Below, piece after piece: positions 32,717-41,628 of a DNA stretch of 41,628 bases. Every line of letters starts with the position of its first letter. The stretch's first letter is position 1. Source of the DNA: Candidatus Mediterraneibacter excrementavium. Its GTDB lineage: Bacteria; Bacillota; Clostridia; Lachnospirales; Lachnospiraceae. Where the stretch lies: positions 1 through 41,628 of the forward strand of contig DWVL01000032.1 of the NCBI GenBank assembly GCA_019120275.1. Reading direction: 5' to 3'. Made by a program: the position numbers and the translations under genes. The notes beneath the pieces were generated by a model. It saw only the letters and a program-made list of their open reading frames with translations, searched no databases and was not told the origin of the DNA.

Positions 32717-33712
32717 ATGAAATGGATTGATATGCACTGTGACACGCTCAGTGCGCTTGTGAAGCAAAATGATGCAAATGCGAAAAACAAAAACAGACCG
32801 GCCGGAGATCTTTACAGAAATCCGTTCTGCGTAGATATGGACCGGCTTGTTCATGCGGAATGTGCGGTACAATTCTTTGCATGTTATGTGGATATGCTGG
32901 AATACAGACAAGGCCTGTCGGACAGAGCGTTTGACGCAGTGAAGAGGATGCTCGGATATGCACACAGCATGTCCGGGATAAAACCGGGATTCCGGATCGC
33001 AGAGGAAATAGCGGATGTGCAAGAAGCGCTGCGCTCCGGCAGGACGGCAGGCATACTGACTGTGGAAGAGGGCGGCGTCCTGGATGGGAGCCTTCTGCGG
33101 CTTGAAGAGCTGTATCAGAAAGGCGTACGGCTTCTGACGCTTACATGGAATTATGAGAACTGTATCGGGTGGCCGAACAGCCGTGATCCGGAGGTTATGG
33201 AGAAAGGCCTGAAAAAATTTGGTTTTCAGGTTGTAGATAAGATGAACAGCATTGGAATGGTTATAGATGTTTCTCACTTATCGGACGGCGGCTTCTGGGA
33301 CTGCATTAGAGCAAGCAGAACACCGGTCGCGGCATCGCATTCCAATGCAAGAAGCCTCTGTCTGCATCCCCGGAATTTGAGTGATGGGATGCTTCGCGCC
33401 CTTGGTGAGAAAGGCGGTGTCGCAGGATTGAATTTCTATGGATGTTTTCTGCGGAAAGGCGGCCGGGCGTCCGTCCGGGATATCGCGGAACATGCGGCTT
33501 ACATGATCGGAAAGGCTGGCGAAGAAGCCGTGGCGCTTGGAACGGATTTTGACGGTTTTGATCCGGAAGATCTCCCGCAGGGGATCAGAGGCGTCGAAGA
33601 TATGGAAAAGGTATGGGAGGCAATGAAGAAGAGAAGGATCACAGAACGTCAGCTTGACAAGCTTGTCTGCGGAAATGTTGCGCGTCTGTTATACGACGTC
33701 TGGAAGAGATGA
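32717..33712 (+). CDS. Membrane dipeptidase (peptidase M19 family)
   Basis: A 331-residue renal-dipeptidase-like zinc peptidase. The first metal site is in WIDMHCDTLSAL (HxD-type), TVEEGG (bridging Glu), VIDVSHLSDGGFWD and SHSNARSLC carry further ligands, and the family signature LGTDFDGFDPEDLP is near residue 275. The divergent amidotransferase is 88 bp away. Both act on small peptides or amides. AAAGGATG lies before the ATG. Confidence 0.93.
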   Translation: MKWIDMHCDTLSALVKQNDANAKNKNRPAGDLYRNPFCVDMDRLVHAECAVQFFACYVDMLEYRQGLSDRAFDAVKRMLGYAHSMSGIKPGFRIAEEIADVQEALRSGRTAGILTVEEGGVLDGSLLRLEELYQKGVRLLTLTWNYENCIGWPNSRDPEVMEKGLKKFGFQVVDKMNSIGMVIDVSHLSDGGFWDCIRASRTPVAASHSNARSLCLHPRNLSDGMLRALGEKGGVAGLNFYGCFLRKGGRASVRDIAEHAAYMIGKAGEEAVALGTDFDGFDPEDLPQGIRGVEDMEKVWEAMKKRRITERQLDKLVCGNVARLLYDVWKR

Positions 33713-33786
33713 GTGACAAACAAATTCTTAAAAATTCAGTACGGAAATATTAAGAAAATCTTCCTGGAATCTGCCGGAATCAGTTC

Positions 33787-33837
33787 TATAATCTCCTTTA
33801 TAAAACAGGATCGGACTCCGTCTGTGAGTCCGCCTGT
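33787..33837 (+). promoter_or_regulatory. Candidate promoter and 5'-UTR hairpin of the C39-like protease gene
   Basis: TATAAT at 33787-33792 with a weak -35. The leader then folds as a 7-bp stem (33812-33818 with 33826-33832) extended by ACAGG/CCTGT (33805-33809 with 33833-33837). The ribosome site AAGGAGG follows. No U-run, so not a terminator. Confidence 0.4.
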
Positions 33838-33859
33838 GCTTTAAGGAGGAAAGATTTCC

Positions 33860-34738
33860 ATGTGGGAAGAATATGAACCCGGGCGGGTGTATGAGCAGGA
33901 AAGAAGATACGGTCGTGCAGAAAGAAGAAAAGAAGGGCACAGGAACGGCAGAAAAAAACAGCGGAGCAGGAAAAAACGGCATATTGTAAAGACCCTGGTC
34001 TGTCTGCTTCTGATCGTCCTGATGATTCAGGTGCTTATGTTGGTGAAAGACAGGATTGCCGGGGGCAGCGGATTTACACTGACCGCCTTTACAAACGGAA
34101 AAGTCCGTGAAATCCTGATGAACCGGGAGAAGTATCCGGATGAGCTCATTGATCTGGTACAGGGAAATGAGGAGGCGGCGGACTTTGTACTGGATTATCC
34201 GGAGAAAAAAGATCTGCCGCCGGCAGAGACCATCGGTGATGTAACGGCAGGCGATATCCCGCTTCTTCTGCAGTGGGATGAACGCTGGGGATATTGCCTG
34301 TACGGAGATAAAATGATCGCTGTGAACGGATGTGGGCCGACAGCGGTTGCGATGGTGGCAGCGGGACTGACCGGAGACAATACGATCACACCTTATGAAG
34401 TGGCACGGTATTCAGAGGACAACGGATATTACGCAGGCGATTCGGGAACAAGCTGGACACTGATGACGGAAGGAGCGGCACATTTCGGTGTCTGTGGCGT
34501 GGAACTGGGACTTGATGAAAGCGCCGTGTTTTCAGCGCTGGAGGCAGGACATCCGATCATCTGCAGCATGCGGCCGGGAGATTTTACGACAACGGGACAC
34601 TTTATTGTGCTGACTGGAGCAGAGGACGGCAGGATCCGGATTAATGATCCCAACAGCCGCATGAGAAGTGAAAAGCTGTGGGATTATGACCGGCTGGAAT
34701 ATCAGATCAATAATCTGTGGGTGTTTACTGTTCAATAG
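33860..34738 (+). CDS. Membrane-anchored C39-like cysteine protease
   Basis: A 292-residue protein. A highly basic cytoplasmic segment (about 1-41) precedes one transmembrane helix (about 42-62), then an extracellular region. The C39-like papain-fold domain occupies about 130-292 with Cys158 in VNGCGPTAVAMV, His247 in TGHFIVLTG and Asn262/Asp263 in RINDPNSR. All triad positions are intact. Such proteins are predicted surface or spore-associated peptidases in Firmicutes. It is not a bacteriocin exporter, since no ABC domain is fused. Its target is unknown. Confidence 0.85.
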   Translation: MWEEYEPGRVYEQERRYGRAERRKEGHRNGRKKQRSRKKRHIVKTLVCLLLIVLMIQVLMLVKDRIAGGSGFTLTAFTNGKVREILMNREKYPDELIDLVQGNEEAADFVLDYPEKKDLPPAETIGDVTAGDIPLLLQWDERWGYCLYGDKMIAVNGCGPTAVAMVAAGLTGDNTITPYEVARYSEDNGYYAGDSGTSWTLMTEGAAHFGVCGVELGLDESAVFSALEAGHPIICSMRPGDFTTTGHFIVLTGAEDGRIRINDPNSRMRSEKLWDYDRLEYQINNLWVFTVQ

Positions 34739-34763
34739 AAAATGGTGGCAAATGAAGTATAAA

Positions 34764-34794
34764 GGGAGCCAGGCGGTTAGACCGTCTGGCTCCC
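34764..34794. terminator. Terminator between the protease gene and argG
   Basis: A 13-pair stem (34764-34776 with 34782-34794, one G-U) and a 5-base loop. T-rich sequence (CTTTATACTT) follows on the minus strand, making it mainly the argG terminator; it also sits after the plus-strand gene. Confidence 0.75.
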
Positions 34795-34824
34795 GGGGAT
34801 ATGCGGAATAAATCCGCCATTCCT

Positions 34825-36057
34825 TTATTTCTGATTCTCTTTTGTGTGCTCCAGCATCTTCATGGCGCGGACTTTCAGCGGCAGTCCGAACAGGGTGATG
34901 AACCCGTCGGCGTCATGATGGTCGTACATATCGCCGGTGGTGAAGCTTGCCAGTGACTCGCTGTAGAGTGAGTACGGGGAAGTCTCTCCGGCTTTAGTGA
35001 TATTGCCTTTGTACAGTTTGAATTTCACTTCACCGGTTACATACTGCTGTGTCACTTCCACAAATGCACGGAGTGCCTCGCACAGCGGGGTAAACCATTT
35101 CCCTTCATATACGACCTGGGCAAGTTTGTTTCCGATGTCTTTCTTCACTTCGTAGGTCGCGCGGTCAAGGATCAGTTCCTCGAGCTGCTGGTGAGCGGCC
35201 ATGAGGATCGTTCCGCCCGGTGTCTCGTACACACCGCGGGACTTCATGCCGACGACGCGGTTCTCTACGATGTCAACAATGCCGATGCCGTGTTTTCCGC
35301 CCAGCCGGTTCAGCTCTTTGATGATATCAGCGACTTTCATCGCTTTGCCGTTAATTGTCTTCGGTACGCCGGCTTCAAATGTCATGGTTACGTATTCCGG
35401 TTCATCCGGTGCGTTTTCCGGGGATACGCTTAATACGAGCAGGTCGTCGTAGTTGGGTTCCACGGACGGATCCTCCAGTTCCAGACCTTCGTGGCTGATG
35501 TGCCAGAGATTGCGGTCACGGCTGTAGCTGTGCTTTGTGTCGAAAGGAAGATCGATGCCGTGTGCTTTGCAGTATGCAATCTCATCTTCACGGGACTGCA
35601 TGGTCCAGAGGTCGGTCATGCGCCAGGGAGCGATGATCTTGATGTCCGGAGCCAGGGCTTTGATGCCCAGTTCAAAACGGATCTGGTCGTTTCCTTTTCC
35701 TGTCGCACCGTGGCAGATCGCAACCGCGCCTTCCTTGCGCGCGATCTCGACCAGTTTTTTTGCGATGGCGGGACGCGCCATGGAGGTCCCGAGCAGATAG
35801 GCGTTTTCATACACAGCGCCTGCTTTCACGCACGGCATGATAAAATCTTCTGCAAATTCATCGACAATATTTTCAATATATAACTTGGATGCGCCTGAGA
35901 GTTTTGCACGCTCATCCAGTCCGTCCAGTTCTTCTCCCTGCCCGCAGTCAACGCAGCAGCAGATGACGTCATAACCAAAGGTCTCTTTCAGCCACGGGAT
36001 TGTAGCCGTTGTGTCCAGTCCGCCTGAATATGCCAGAACAACTTTTTCTTTACTCAT
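34825..36057 (-). CDS. argG: Argininosuccinate synthase
   Basis: A 410-residue enzyme joining citrulline and aspartate with ATP. P-loop-like AYSGGLDTTATIPWLKE at residues 9-25, CHGATGKGNDQIRFELG near 119, and YYTP-type C-terminal features in the expected order. The length is typical. AGGAGG lies 8 bases before the ATG. It has a strong promoter at 36153-36181 and ARG-box-like sites. argH is not adjacent in this window. Confidence 0.97.
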   Translation of the reverse strand: MSKEKVVLAYSGGLDTTATIPWLKETFGYDVICCCVDCGQGEELDGLDERAKLSGASKLYIENIVDEFAEDFIMPCVKAGAVYENAYLLGTSMARPAIAKKLVEIARKEGAVAICHGATGKGNDQIRFELGIKALAPDIKIIAPWRMTDLWTMQSREDEIAYCKAHGIDLPFDTKHSYSRDRNLWHISHEGLELEDPSVEPNYDDLLVLSVSPENAPDEPEYVTMTFEAGVPKTINGKAMKVADIIKELNRLGGKHGIGIVDIVENRVVGMKSRGVYETPGGTILMAAHQQLEELILDRATYEVKKDIGNKLAQVVYEGKWFTPLCEALRAFVEVTQQYVTGEVKFKLYKGNITKAGETSPYSLYSESLASFTTGDMYDHHDADGFITLFGLPLKVRAMKMLEHTKENQK

Positions 36058-36074
36058 ATGAAATGCCTCCTGAA

Positions 36075-36088
36075 TGTATTTTTATTAA
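36075..36088 (-). promoter_or_regulatory. ARG-box-like operator in the argG leader
   Basis: On the minus strand TTAATAAAAATACA, matching 12 of 14 positions of the generic ArgR/AhrC box TGAATAAAAATTCA. It lies between a leader hairpin (36094-36114, 8-bp stem) and the argG ribosome site. Confidence 0.5.
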
Positions 36089-36152
36089 TTTTACTGTCTG
36101 TCCGGAACAGACAGCCGTGGATATTTTTTTCTGCTTTTCTAAGCCTCAGACT

Positions 36153-36181
36153 ACTATACAACAAAATTTATAATTATGCAA
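36153..36181 (-). promoter_or_regulatory. sigma-A promoter of argG
   Basis: TTGCAT (36176-36181) and TATAGT (36153-36158) with a 17-base spacer on the minus strand. The -35 overlaps a weaker ARG-box-like sequence. Together with the leader operator and the one at 36218 it forms a classic arginine-repressed arrangement. The whole 36058-36412 gap (about 355 bases) holds this control region plus the maeB leader. Confidence 0.7.
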
Positions 36182-36217
36182 GCATAAAATGATAAAAATA
36201 AGAATATACAAGAAAAA

Positions 36218-36231
36218 TGCATAAAAATACA
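36218..36231. promoter_or_regulatory. Upstream ARG-box-like operator
   Basis: Plus strand TGCATAAAAATACA, 12 of 14 matches to TGAATAAAAATTCA. It is about 143 bases from the leader operator, permitting ArgR-mediated looping across the promoter. It also precedes the divergent malic enzyme region. Confidence 0.5.
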
Positions 36232-36261
36232 CTCTTATAAATCAGGGGGAGGAATATGCAG

Positions 36262-36339
36262 ATGAAAAGATTTTGTATTTTTTGTAAAAATGTAGTGCTG
36301 AATGAACAGAAAAGAAGTATAATAAAGCCGGAGTGCTGA
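36262..36339 (+). CDS. Possible 25-aa leader peptide upstream of malic enzyme
   Basis: A short frame with a very strong ribosome site (GGGGGAGG, 9 bases before the ATG at 36262) encodes MKRFCIFCKNVVLNEQKRS and ends KPEC. It has a CxxC pair and no recognisable family. Its end overlaps the likely -10 of the malic enzyme promoter. No good promoter is seen for it, so it may be fortuitous. Confidence 0.3.
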   Translation: MKRFCIFCKNVVLNEQKRSIIKPEC

Positions 36340-36400
36340 AATCACAGTCTGGCTGCGTATCCGCAGCAGCGGCTGTGTGCTTCAAATATATCAAACTACA
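36318..36400 (+). promoter_or_regulatory. Malic enzyme promoter and structured leader
   Basis: TATAAT at 36318-36323 with a poor -35. The leader can form CACAG/CTGTG and GCTGCG/CGCAGC stems (about 36343-36379) before the AGGAGG site. No U-run. Confidence 0.4.
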
Positions 36401-36412
36401 GGAGGCAGAGTT

Positions 36413-37585
36413 ATGGATTACGCAAAAGAATCATTAAAAATGCACTATGAGCTGAAGGGCAAGATCGAAATGAAGAGCCGCGCGGCGGTTGACTCGACAG
36501 AGGCGCTGAGTCTTGCATATACGCCGGGAGTTGCCCAGCCGTGTCTGGAGATCCAGAAAGATCCGGCAAAAAGTTTCGATCTGACGAGACGCTGGAATAC
36601 CGTTGCTGTCGTCACGGATGGAACTGCAGTGCTGGGACTGGGGGATATCGGACCGGAGGCCGGTATGCCGGTCATGGAAGGAAAGTGTGTACTGTTTAAA
36701 GAATTCGGTGATGTAGATGCGATCCCGCTCTGCGTCAGATCAAAAGACGTGGATGACATCGTGAAGACAGTGAGCCTTCTTGCAGGAAGCTTCGGAGGCG
36801 TTAATCTGGAAGATATTTCCGCACCGAGATGCTTTGAGATCGAGAAGAGGCTGAAAGAGTGCTGCGATATTCCGATCTTTCATGACGATCAGCACGGAAC
36901 GGCAGTGATCACACTTGCAGGTATGATCAATGCACTGAAGCTTGTGGGTAAGAAGATCGAAGACATCAAGATCGTTACCTCCGGTGCAGGTGCGGCAGGC
37001 ATTGCCATTATCCGCCTGCTCATGTCCATGGGACTGAAGAATGTGATCATGACGGACCGGCACGGCGCGATCTATGAGGGACGTGACTATCTGAACCCGA
37101 TCAAAGAGGAGATGGCGAAGATCACCAACTTTAATCATGAGAAAGGCACGCTGGCAGAAGTGATCAGAGGCGCGGATGTATTTATCGGCGTATCTGCTCC
37201 GGGTACACTGACGCAGGATATGGTGCGCAGCATGGCAAAAGATCCGATCATCTTCGCATGTGCGAATCCGACGCCGGAGATCTTCCCGGACGAGGCGAAG
37301 GCTGCAGGGGCGGCGGTTGTCTCCACAGGACGTTCGGATTTCCCGAACCAGGTCAATAACGTGCTCTGCTTCCCGGGCATATTCCGGGGCGCTCTGGATG
37401 TGCGTGCATCTGAGATCAACGACGAGATGAAGGTTGCGGCGGCTTATGCGATCGCAGGACTGGTCAGTGATGAAGAACTGAATCCGGAGTACATTCTCCC
37501 GGCGGCATTCGATCCCCGCGTAAAGGACGCTGTGGCAAAAGCAACGGCGGAAGCGGCAAGAAAGAGCGGCGTAGCAAGGATCTGA
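36413..37585 (+). CDS. NAD(P)-dependent malic enzyme
   Basis: A 390-residue short-form malic enzyme converting malate to pyruvate and CO2. The catalytic Tyr is in LAYTPGVAQPC (about residue 36), followed by metal-binding GGVNLEDISAP and FEIEKRL, PIFHDDQHGTAV, and the Rossmann motif SGAGAAGIAIIRLL (about 183-196). Coenzyme preference cannot be assigned firmly. The ATG at 36413 has AGGAGG 7 bases upstream. A strong terminator follows. Confidence 0.95.
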   Translation: MDYAKESLKMHYELKGKIEMKSRAAVDSTEALSLAYTPGVAQPCLEIQKDPAKSFDLTRRWNTVAVVTDGTAVLGLGDIGPEAGMPVMEGKCVLFKEFGDVDAIPLCVRSKDVDDIVKTVSLLAGSFGGVNLEDISAPRCFEIEKRLKECCDIPIFHDDQHGTAVITLAGMINALKLVGKKIEDIKIVTSGAGAAGIAIIRLLMSMGLKNVIMTDRHGAIYEGRDYLNPIKEEMAKITNFNHEKGTLAEVIRGADVFIGVSAPGTLTQDMVRSMAKDPIIFACANPTPEIFPDEAKAAGAAVVSTGRSDFPNQVNNVLCFPGIFRGALDVRASEINDEMKVAAAYAIAGLVSDEELNPEYILPAAFDPRVKDAVAKATAEAARKSGVARI

Positions 37586-37611
37586 CAGATCCTGTGCTGA
37601 AGATTGAGGCA

Positions 37612-37645
37612 GGAAGGTTTTCTGATATGGAAGCCTTCCTTTTTT
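37612..37645 (+). terminator. Terminator after malic enzyme
   Basis: A GGAAGG/CCTTCC stem (37612-37617 with 37634-37639) with an inner TTTC/GGAA helix and a TTTTTT run. Confidence 0.85.
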
Positions 37646-37709
37646 ATGCAGAACTTTTCTGTTATCCGGTCATAGACTGATAAATAAAGAAGATAAAAGG
37701 ATTGATTTC

Positions 37710-38792
37710 GTGGTCTCGCTCAGTCTGTGTATGATTGTAAAAAATGAAGAGGATGTGCTTGAAAGATGTCTGGAAAGTGTAAGAGATCTGGTGGATGAGA
37801 TCATTATCGTGGATACGGGATCCAATGACCGCACGAAAGAAATCGCGGCATATTATGCGGACCGGGTCTATGATTTTACGTGGATCGATGATTTTTCCGC
37901 GGCCCGCAATTTTGCTTTTTCAAAAGGGACGAAGGATTTCCTCATGTGGCTGGACGCGGACGATGTGATCCTCCGGGAAGAGGCGGAGCGGTTTAGGAGT
38001 TTTAAAGAAACGCTCAAACCGGATACGGATGTGGTGATGATGCCTTATGCAGTTTCTTTTGACGGGGCAGGGCGGAGTACATTTACTTATTACAGAGAAC
38101 GCATTGTCAGGAACCATGCAGGCTATTATTTTCAGGGCAGAGTGCATGAGGCGGTCACGCCGTCGGGGAACATCGTTTATTCAGACATCCAGGTGGAGCA
38201 CCATAAGGTAAAGGCATCGGACAGCGGGCGGAATCTGAGGATCTATGAAGAAATGGAGCGGGCGGGAGAAACGTTTGACAGCCGGGCGCTTTATTACTAT
38301 GGCCGGGAGCTTCTGTATCACCGGAAATATAAAAAAGCCGCGGATGTACTGGAAAAGTTCCTTAACCGTGTGGACGGCTGGATCGAGAACCGGATCGATG
38401 CGGCCCGGAAGCTTGCTGTCTGTTATTACGGGATGGGAGATGAGGGTGAGGCCATTGGGTGGCTGTTCCGCACATTTGAATACGACGTCCCGAGGGGAGA
38501 AGCCTGCTGCGACCTGGGCCGGCATTTCATGGACAGGGGGAAATATGACCAGGCTGCATTCTGGTACAAAGAAGCGCTGCATGCGAAAAAGGCGGCGGCG
38601 TCCGGCGCATTTATAGAAGAAGACTGCTACGGGTTCCTTCCGGCGATCAGCCTGTGCGTGTGCTATGACAGGATGGGGCAGAGGGAGGAGGCTGAAAAAT
38701 ATAATGAGCTGGCCGGAACATATAAACCGGAATCGCCGTATTATCTGGAAAATAAAAAATATTTTGCGCGTGAGCCGGGCCGGAGAGGTTGA
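37710..38792 (+). CDS. Family 2 glycosyltransferase with TPR-like C-terminus
   Basis: A 360-residue GT-A fold transferase. N-terminal SLCMIVKNEEDVLERCLESV and IIIVDTGSNDRTKEIA, then the nucleotide-sugar/metal site WLDADDV (about residue 81). After about 190 the sequence has helical repeats (LLYHRKYKKAADVLEKFL, GKYDQAAFWYKEALHAKK), as in clostridial GT2-TPR proteins that glycosylate surface proteins or peptides. GTG start at 37710, AAAGG 9 bases upstream. No neighbouring sugar genes, so the acceptor is unknown. Confidence 0.9.
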   Translation: MVSLSLCMIVKNEEDVLERCLESVRDLVDEIIIVDTGSNDRTKEIAAYYADRVYDFTWIDDFSAARNFAFSKGTKDFLMWLDADDVILREEAERFRSFKETLKPDTDVVMMPYAVSFDGAGRSTFTYYRERIVRNHAGYYFQGRVHEAVTPSGNIVYSDIQVEHHKVKASDSGRNLRIYEEMERAGETFDSRALYYYGRELLYHRKYKKAADVLEKFLNRVDGWIENRIDAARKLAVCYYGMGDEGEAIGWLFRTFEYDVPRGEACCDLGRHFMDRGKYDQAAFWYKEALHAKKAAASGAFIEEDCYGFLPAISLCVCYDRMGQREEAEKYNELAGTYKPESPYYLENKKYFAREPGRRG

Positions 38793-38816
38793 CAATAGAT
38801 TTTAAAACGGTATAAT
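38789..38816 (+). promoter_or_regulatory. Strong promoter of the marR-MATE operon
   Basis: Consensus TTGACA (38789-38794) and TATAAT (38811-38816) with a 16-base spacer, and AAAACGG repeated nearby (about 38804-38810 and 38829-38835), possibly a MarR site. It starts within the end of the upstream gene. Confidence 0.8.
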
Positions 38817-38877
38817 GTTTTTCTGAAAACGGTTTACAAAGAAACTAATTGCGGCGAAAACTGTCAGGAGGAAGATT

Positions 38878-39320
38878 ATGGAAAGAACAACGGAAATATG
38901 GACGGGGCTTCGAAGCCTGCTCAGGCTCTATGACCATATGTTGAAAGATGTGTGCAAAGAGCACGGCCTCACACTGGTGGAAGCGGAGGTGGTCAGCTTC
39001 CTGCGGAACAATCCAAAGAAAGATACGGCCGCAGATATCGTGGAACTGCGTATGATTTCCAAAGGCGCGGTCTCAAAAGCTGTGGAGGGACTGATCCGGA
39101 AGTCGCTCCTGGAACGGCTCCCGGATACGGAAGACCGCAGGAGGATCCACCTGAAGCTCAGGCCTGAGGCTGTTCCGGTGACGGAAAGCATCGACCGGGC
39201 AGGAAAAGAGTTCAGAAAATATATCCTTGATGGATTCGCTGAAGAAGAGCTGATCATGCAGGACAGGCTGTTCCAGCGTCTCACGGGGAATGCAAAAGCA
39301 GCAATGGAAAGGATGGGATC

Positions 39321-39324
<4 letters not shown>
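38878..39324 (+). CDS. MarR-family transcriptional regulator
   Basis: A 148-residue winged-helix regulator. Helices ADIVELRMISKGAVSKAVEGL (about 60-80) form the DNA-reading part, followed by the wing LERLPDTEDRRRIHLKL with the DxRR signature. GGAGG lies 7 bases before the ATG. It overlaps the downstream MATE gene by four bases (ATGA), a typical repressor-efflux pair. The ligand is unknown. Confidence 0.92.
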
Positions 39325-41316
<1,992 letters not shown>

Positions 41317-41337
41317 ACAGCCCCTATGATTACACCT

Positions 41338-41381
41338 AAAACGCCGTAGCAAGGTTGGACAAGCCTTGATATGGCGTTTTT
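41338..41381 (+). terminator. Terminator 1 at the putative element boundary
   Basis: AAAACGCC/GGCGTTTT (41338-41345 with 41373-41380) with an inner AAGG/CCTT stem and a following T. The arms and loop suggest it can act in both directions. Confidence 0.75.
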
Positions 41382-41398
41382 AAGTGGGTAGGATATGC

Positions 41399-41432
41399 CG
41401 CCGCAGCTTCAAAGAAGTTGTGGCGTTTTTTT
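41399..41432 (+). terminator. Terminator 2 at the putative element boundary
   Basis: A 12-pair stem (41399-41410 with 41414-41425, two G-U) with an AAA loop and seven Ts. Strong on the plus strand. Confidence 0.85.
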
Positions 41433-41461
41433 ATGCCCGCAGGAAAGGAGGCGCAGCCGGA

Positions 41462-41628
41462 ATGTATTTCACAAAGGGCAAGCAGCGGGCGTTTGAACTG
41501 CTCATGCAGCAGAAGCCGGGATTTGACCGCTATCAATCCGGTTGTGCCGGAGATGATGAAGATTGCGGCACTTGCCGTTTCTACCGCCCCGGGTGGAAAT
41601 ATGAGTTTTGCGTTTTCAAAGAGTGTCC
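41462..41628 (+). CDS. Cys-rich small protein, 5' part only, conjugative-element type
   Basis: The frame opens at ATG 41462 with GGAGG 10 bases upstream and runs off the window. The 55 visible residues begin MYFTKGKQRAFELLMQQKPG and then have cysteines in CAGDDEDCGTCRFYRPGW and YEFCVFKEC, suggesting a metal-binding fold. I recall similar N-termini among uncharacterised genes of Tn1549-like elements in Clostridia, but cannot confirm this here. Confidence 0.6.
   Translation, partial: MYFTKGKQRAFELLMQQKPGFDRYQSGCAGDDEDCGTCRFYRPGWKYEFCVFKEC

Noticed and set aside
32629-32790. N-terminal extension of the amidotransferase
   Set aside because: The 54 extra residues are hydrophobic and Phe/Ser-rich with no ribosome site, while GGAGG lies just before the ATG at 32628.
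36058-36153. T-box or riboswitch in the argG leader
   Set aside because: The leader is under 100 bases, has a single 8-bp hairpin, and lacks T-box sequence and a terminator.
41336-41536. Minus-strand open frame over the element boundary
   Set aside because: It runs through both terminators and opposite the Cys-rich gene, with no ribosome site or recognisable motif.

Overview
The window is a chromosomal segment of a low-oxygen, fermentative, spore-forming Firmicute, most likely a Lachnospiraceae/Clostridium cluster XIVa gut anaerobe. The basis is a trimeric electron-bifurcating [FeFe]-hydrogenase operon, rubredoxin, the tig-clpP-clpX-lon-engB gene order, strong GGAGG ribosome binding sites almost everywhere, and a Gly-X-Thr collagen-like protein of the kind found on spore surfaces. 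No rRNA, tRNA or CRISPR array was seen. The genus is an inference.

Layout. 1-114: the 3' end of an AmmeMemoRadiSam-type radical SAM gene. 161-1918 (-): amtB-glnB ammonium uptake and sensing operon, behind a leader RNA that looks like an ANTAR-type antitermination element. 2130-4535 (+): a 37-residue membrane peptide, a terminator, then a KdpDE-like two-component system. 4580-7888 (-): DRTGG protein, RsbW-like ATPase, a [FeFe]-hydrogenase-like protein with altered active-site residues, a second DRTGG protein and a PHP phosphoesterase. This probable redox or H2 sensory operon is divergent from 8168-13212 (+): hydC, a kinase-like ATPase, a [2Fe-2S] protein, hydB and hydA. 13301-15476 (-): proB and a duplicated CmpB-family membrane protein. 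15692-20709 (+): PIN-PhoH ATPase, HD hydrolase, polyphosphate kinase and CorA. 20748-21721 (-): an XRE regulator and a CYTH protein. 21877-29965 (+): DJ-1-like protein, trigger factor, ClpP, ClpX, Lon, EngB and an AI-2E-family permease. 30064-34738: rubredoxin, YczE-type membrane protein, MBL hydrolase, a divergent glutamine amidotransferase/M19 dipeptidase pair, and a membrane-anchored C39-like protease. 34825-36057 (-): argG with two ARG-box-like operators. 36413-40700 (+): malic enzyme, glycosyltransferase, and a marR-MATE pair. 40765-41316: a collagen-like gene that appears to be cut short by a second sequence context (41338-41628) resembling the end of a conjugative element.

How it fits together. 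The metabolic core is H2 production from NADH plus reduced ferredoxin by HydABC. The divergent operon contains a hydrogenase homologue that keeps the cluster-binding cysteines but lacks the proton-relay cysteine, next to an ATPase, DRTGG proteins and a phosphoesterase. This is best read as a signalling module reporting H2 or ferredoxin state; its output is not known. Nitrogen (amtB-glnB), arginine (argG) and polyphosphate/Mg2+ functions form separate, locally regulated units. The most rewarding second looks are the sensory hydrogenase module, the amtB leader, and the collagen gene/mobile element junction.
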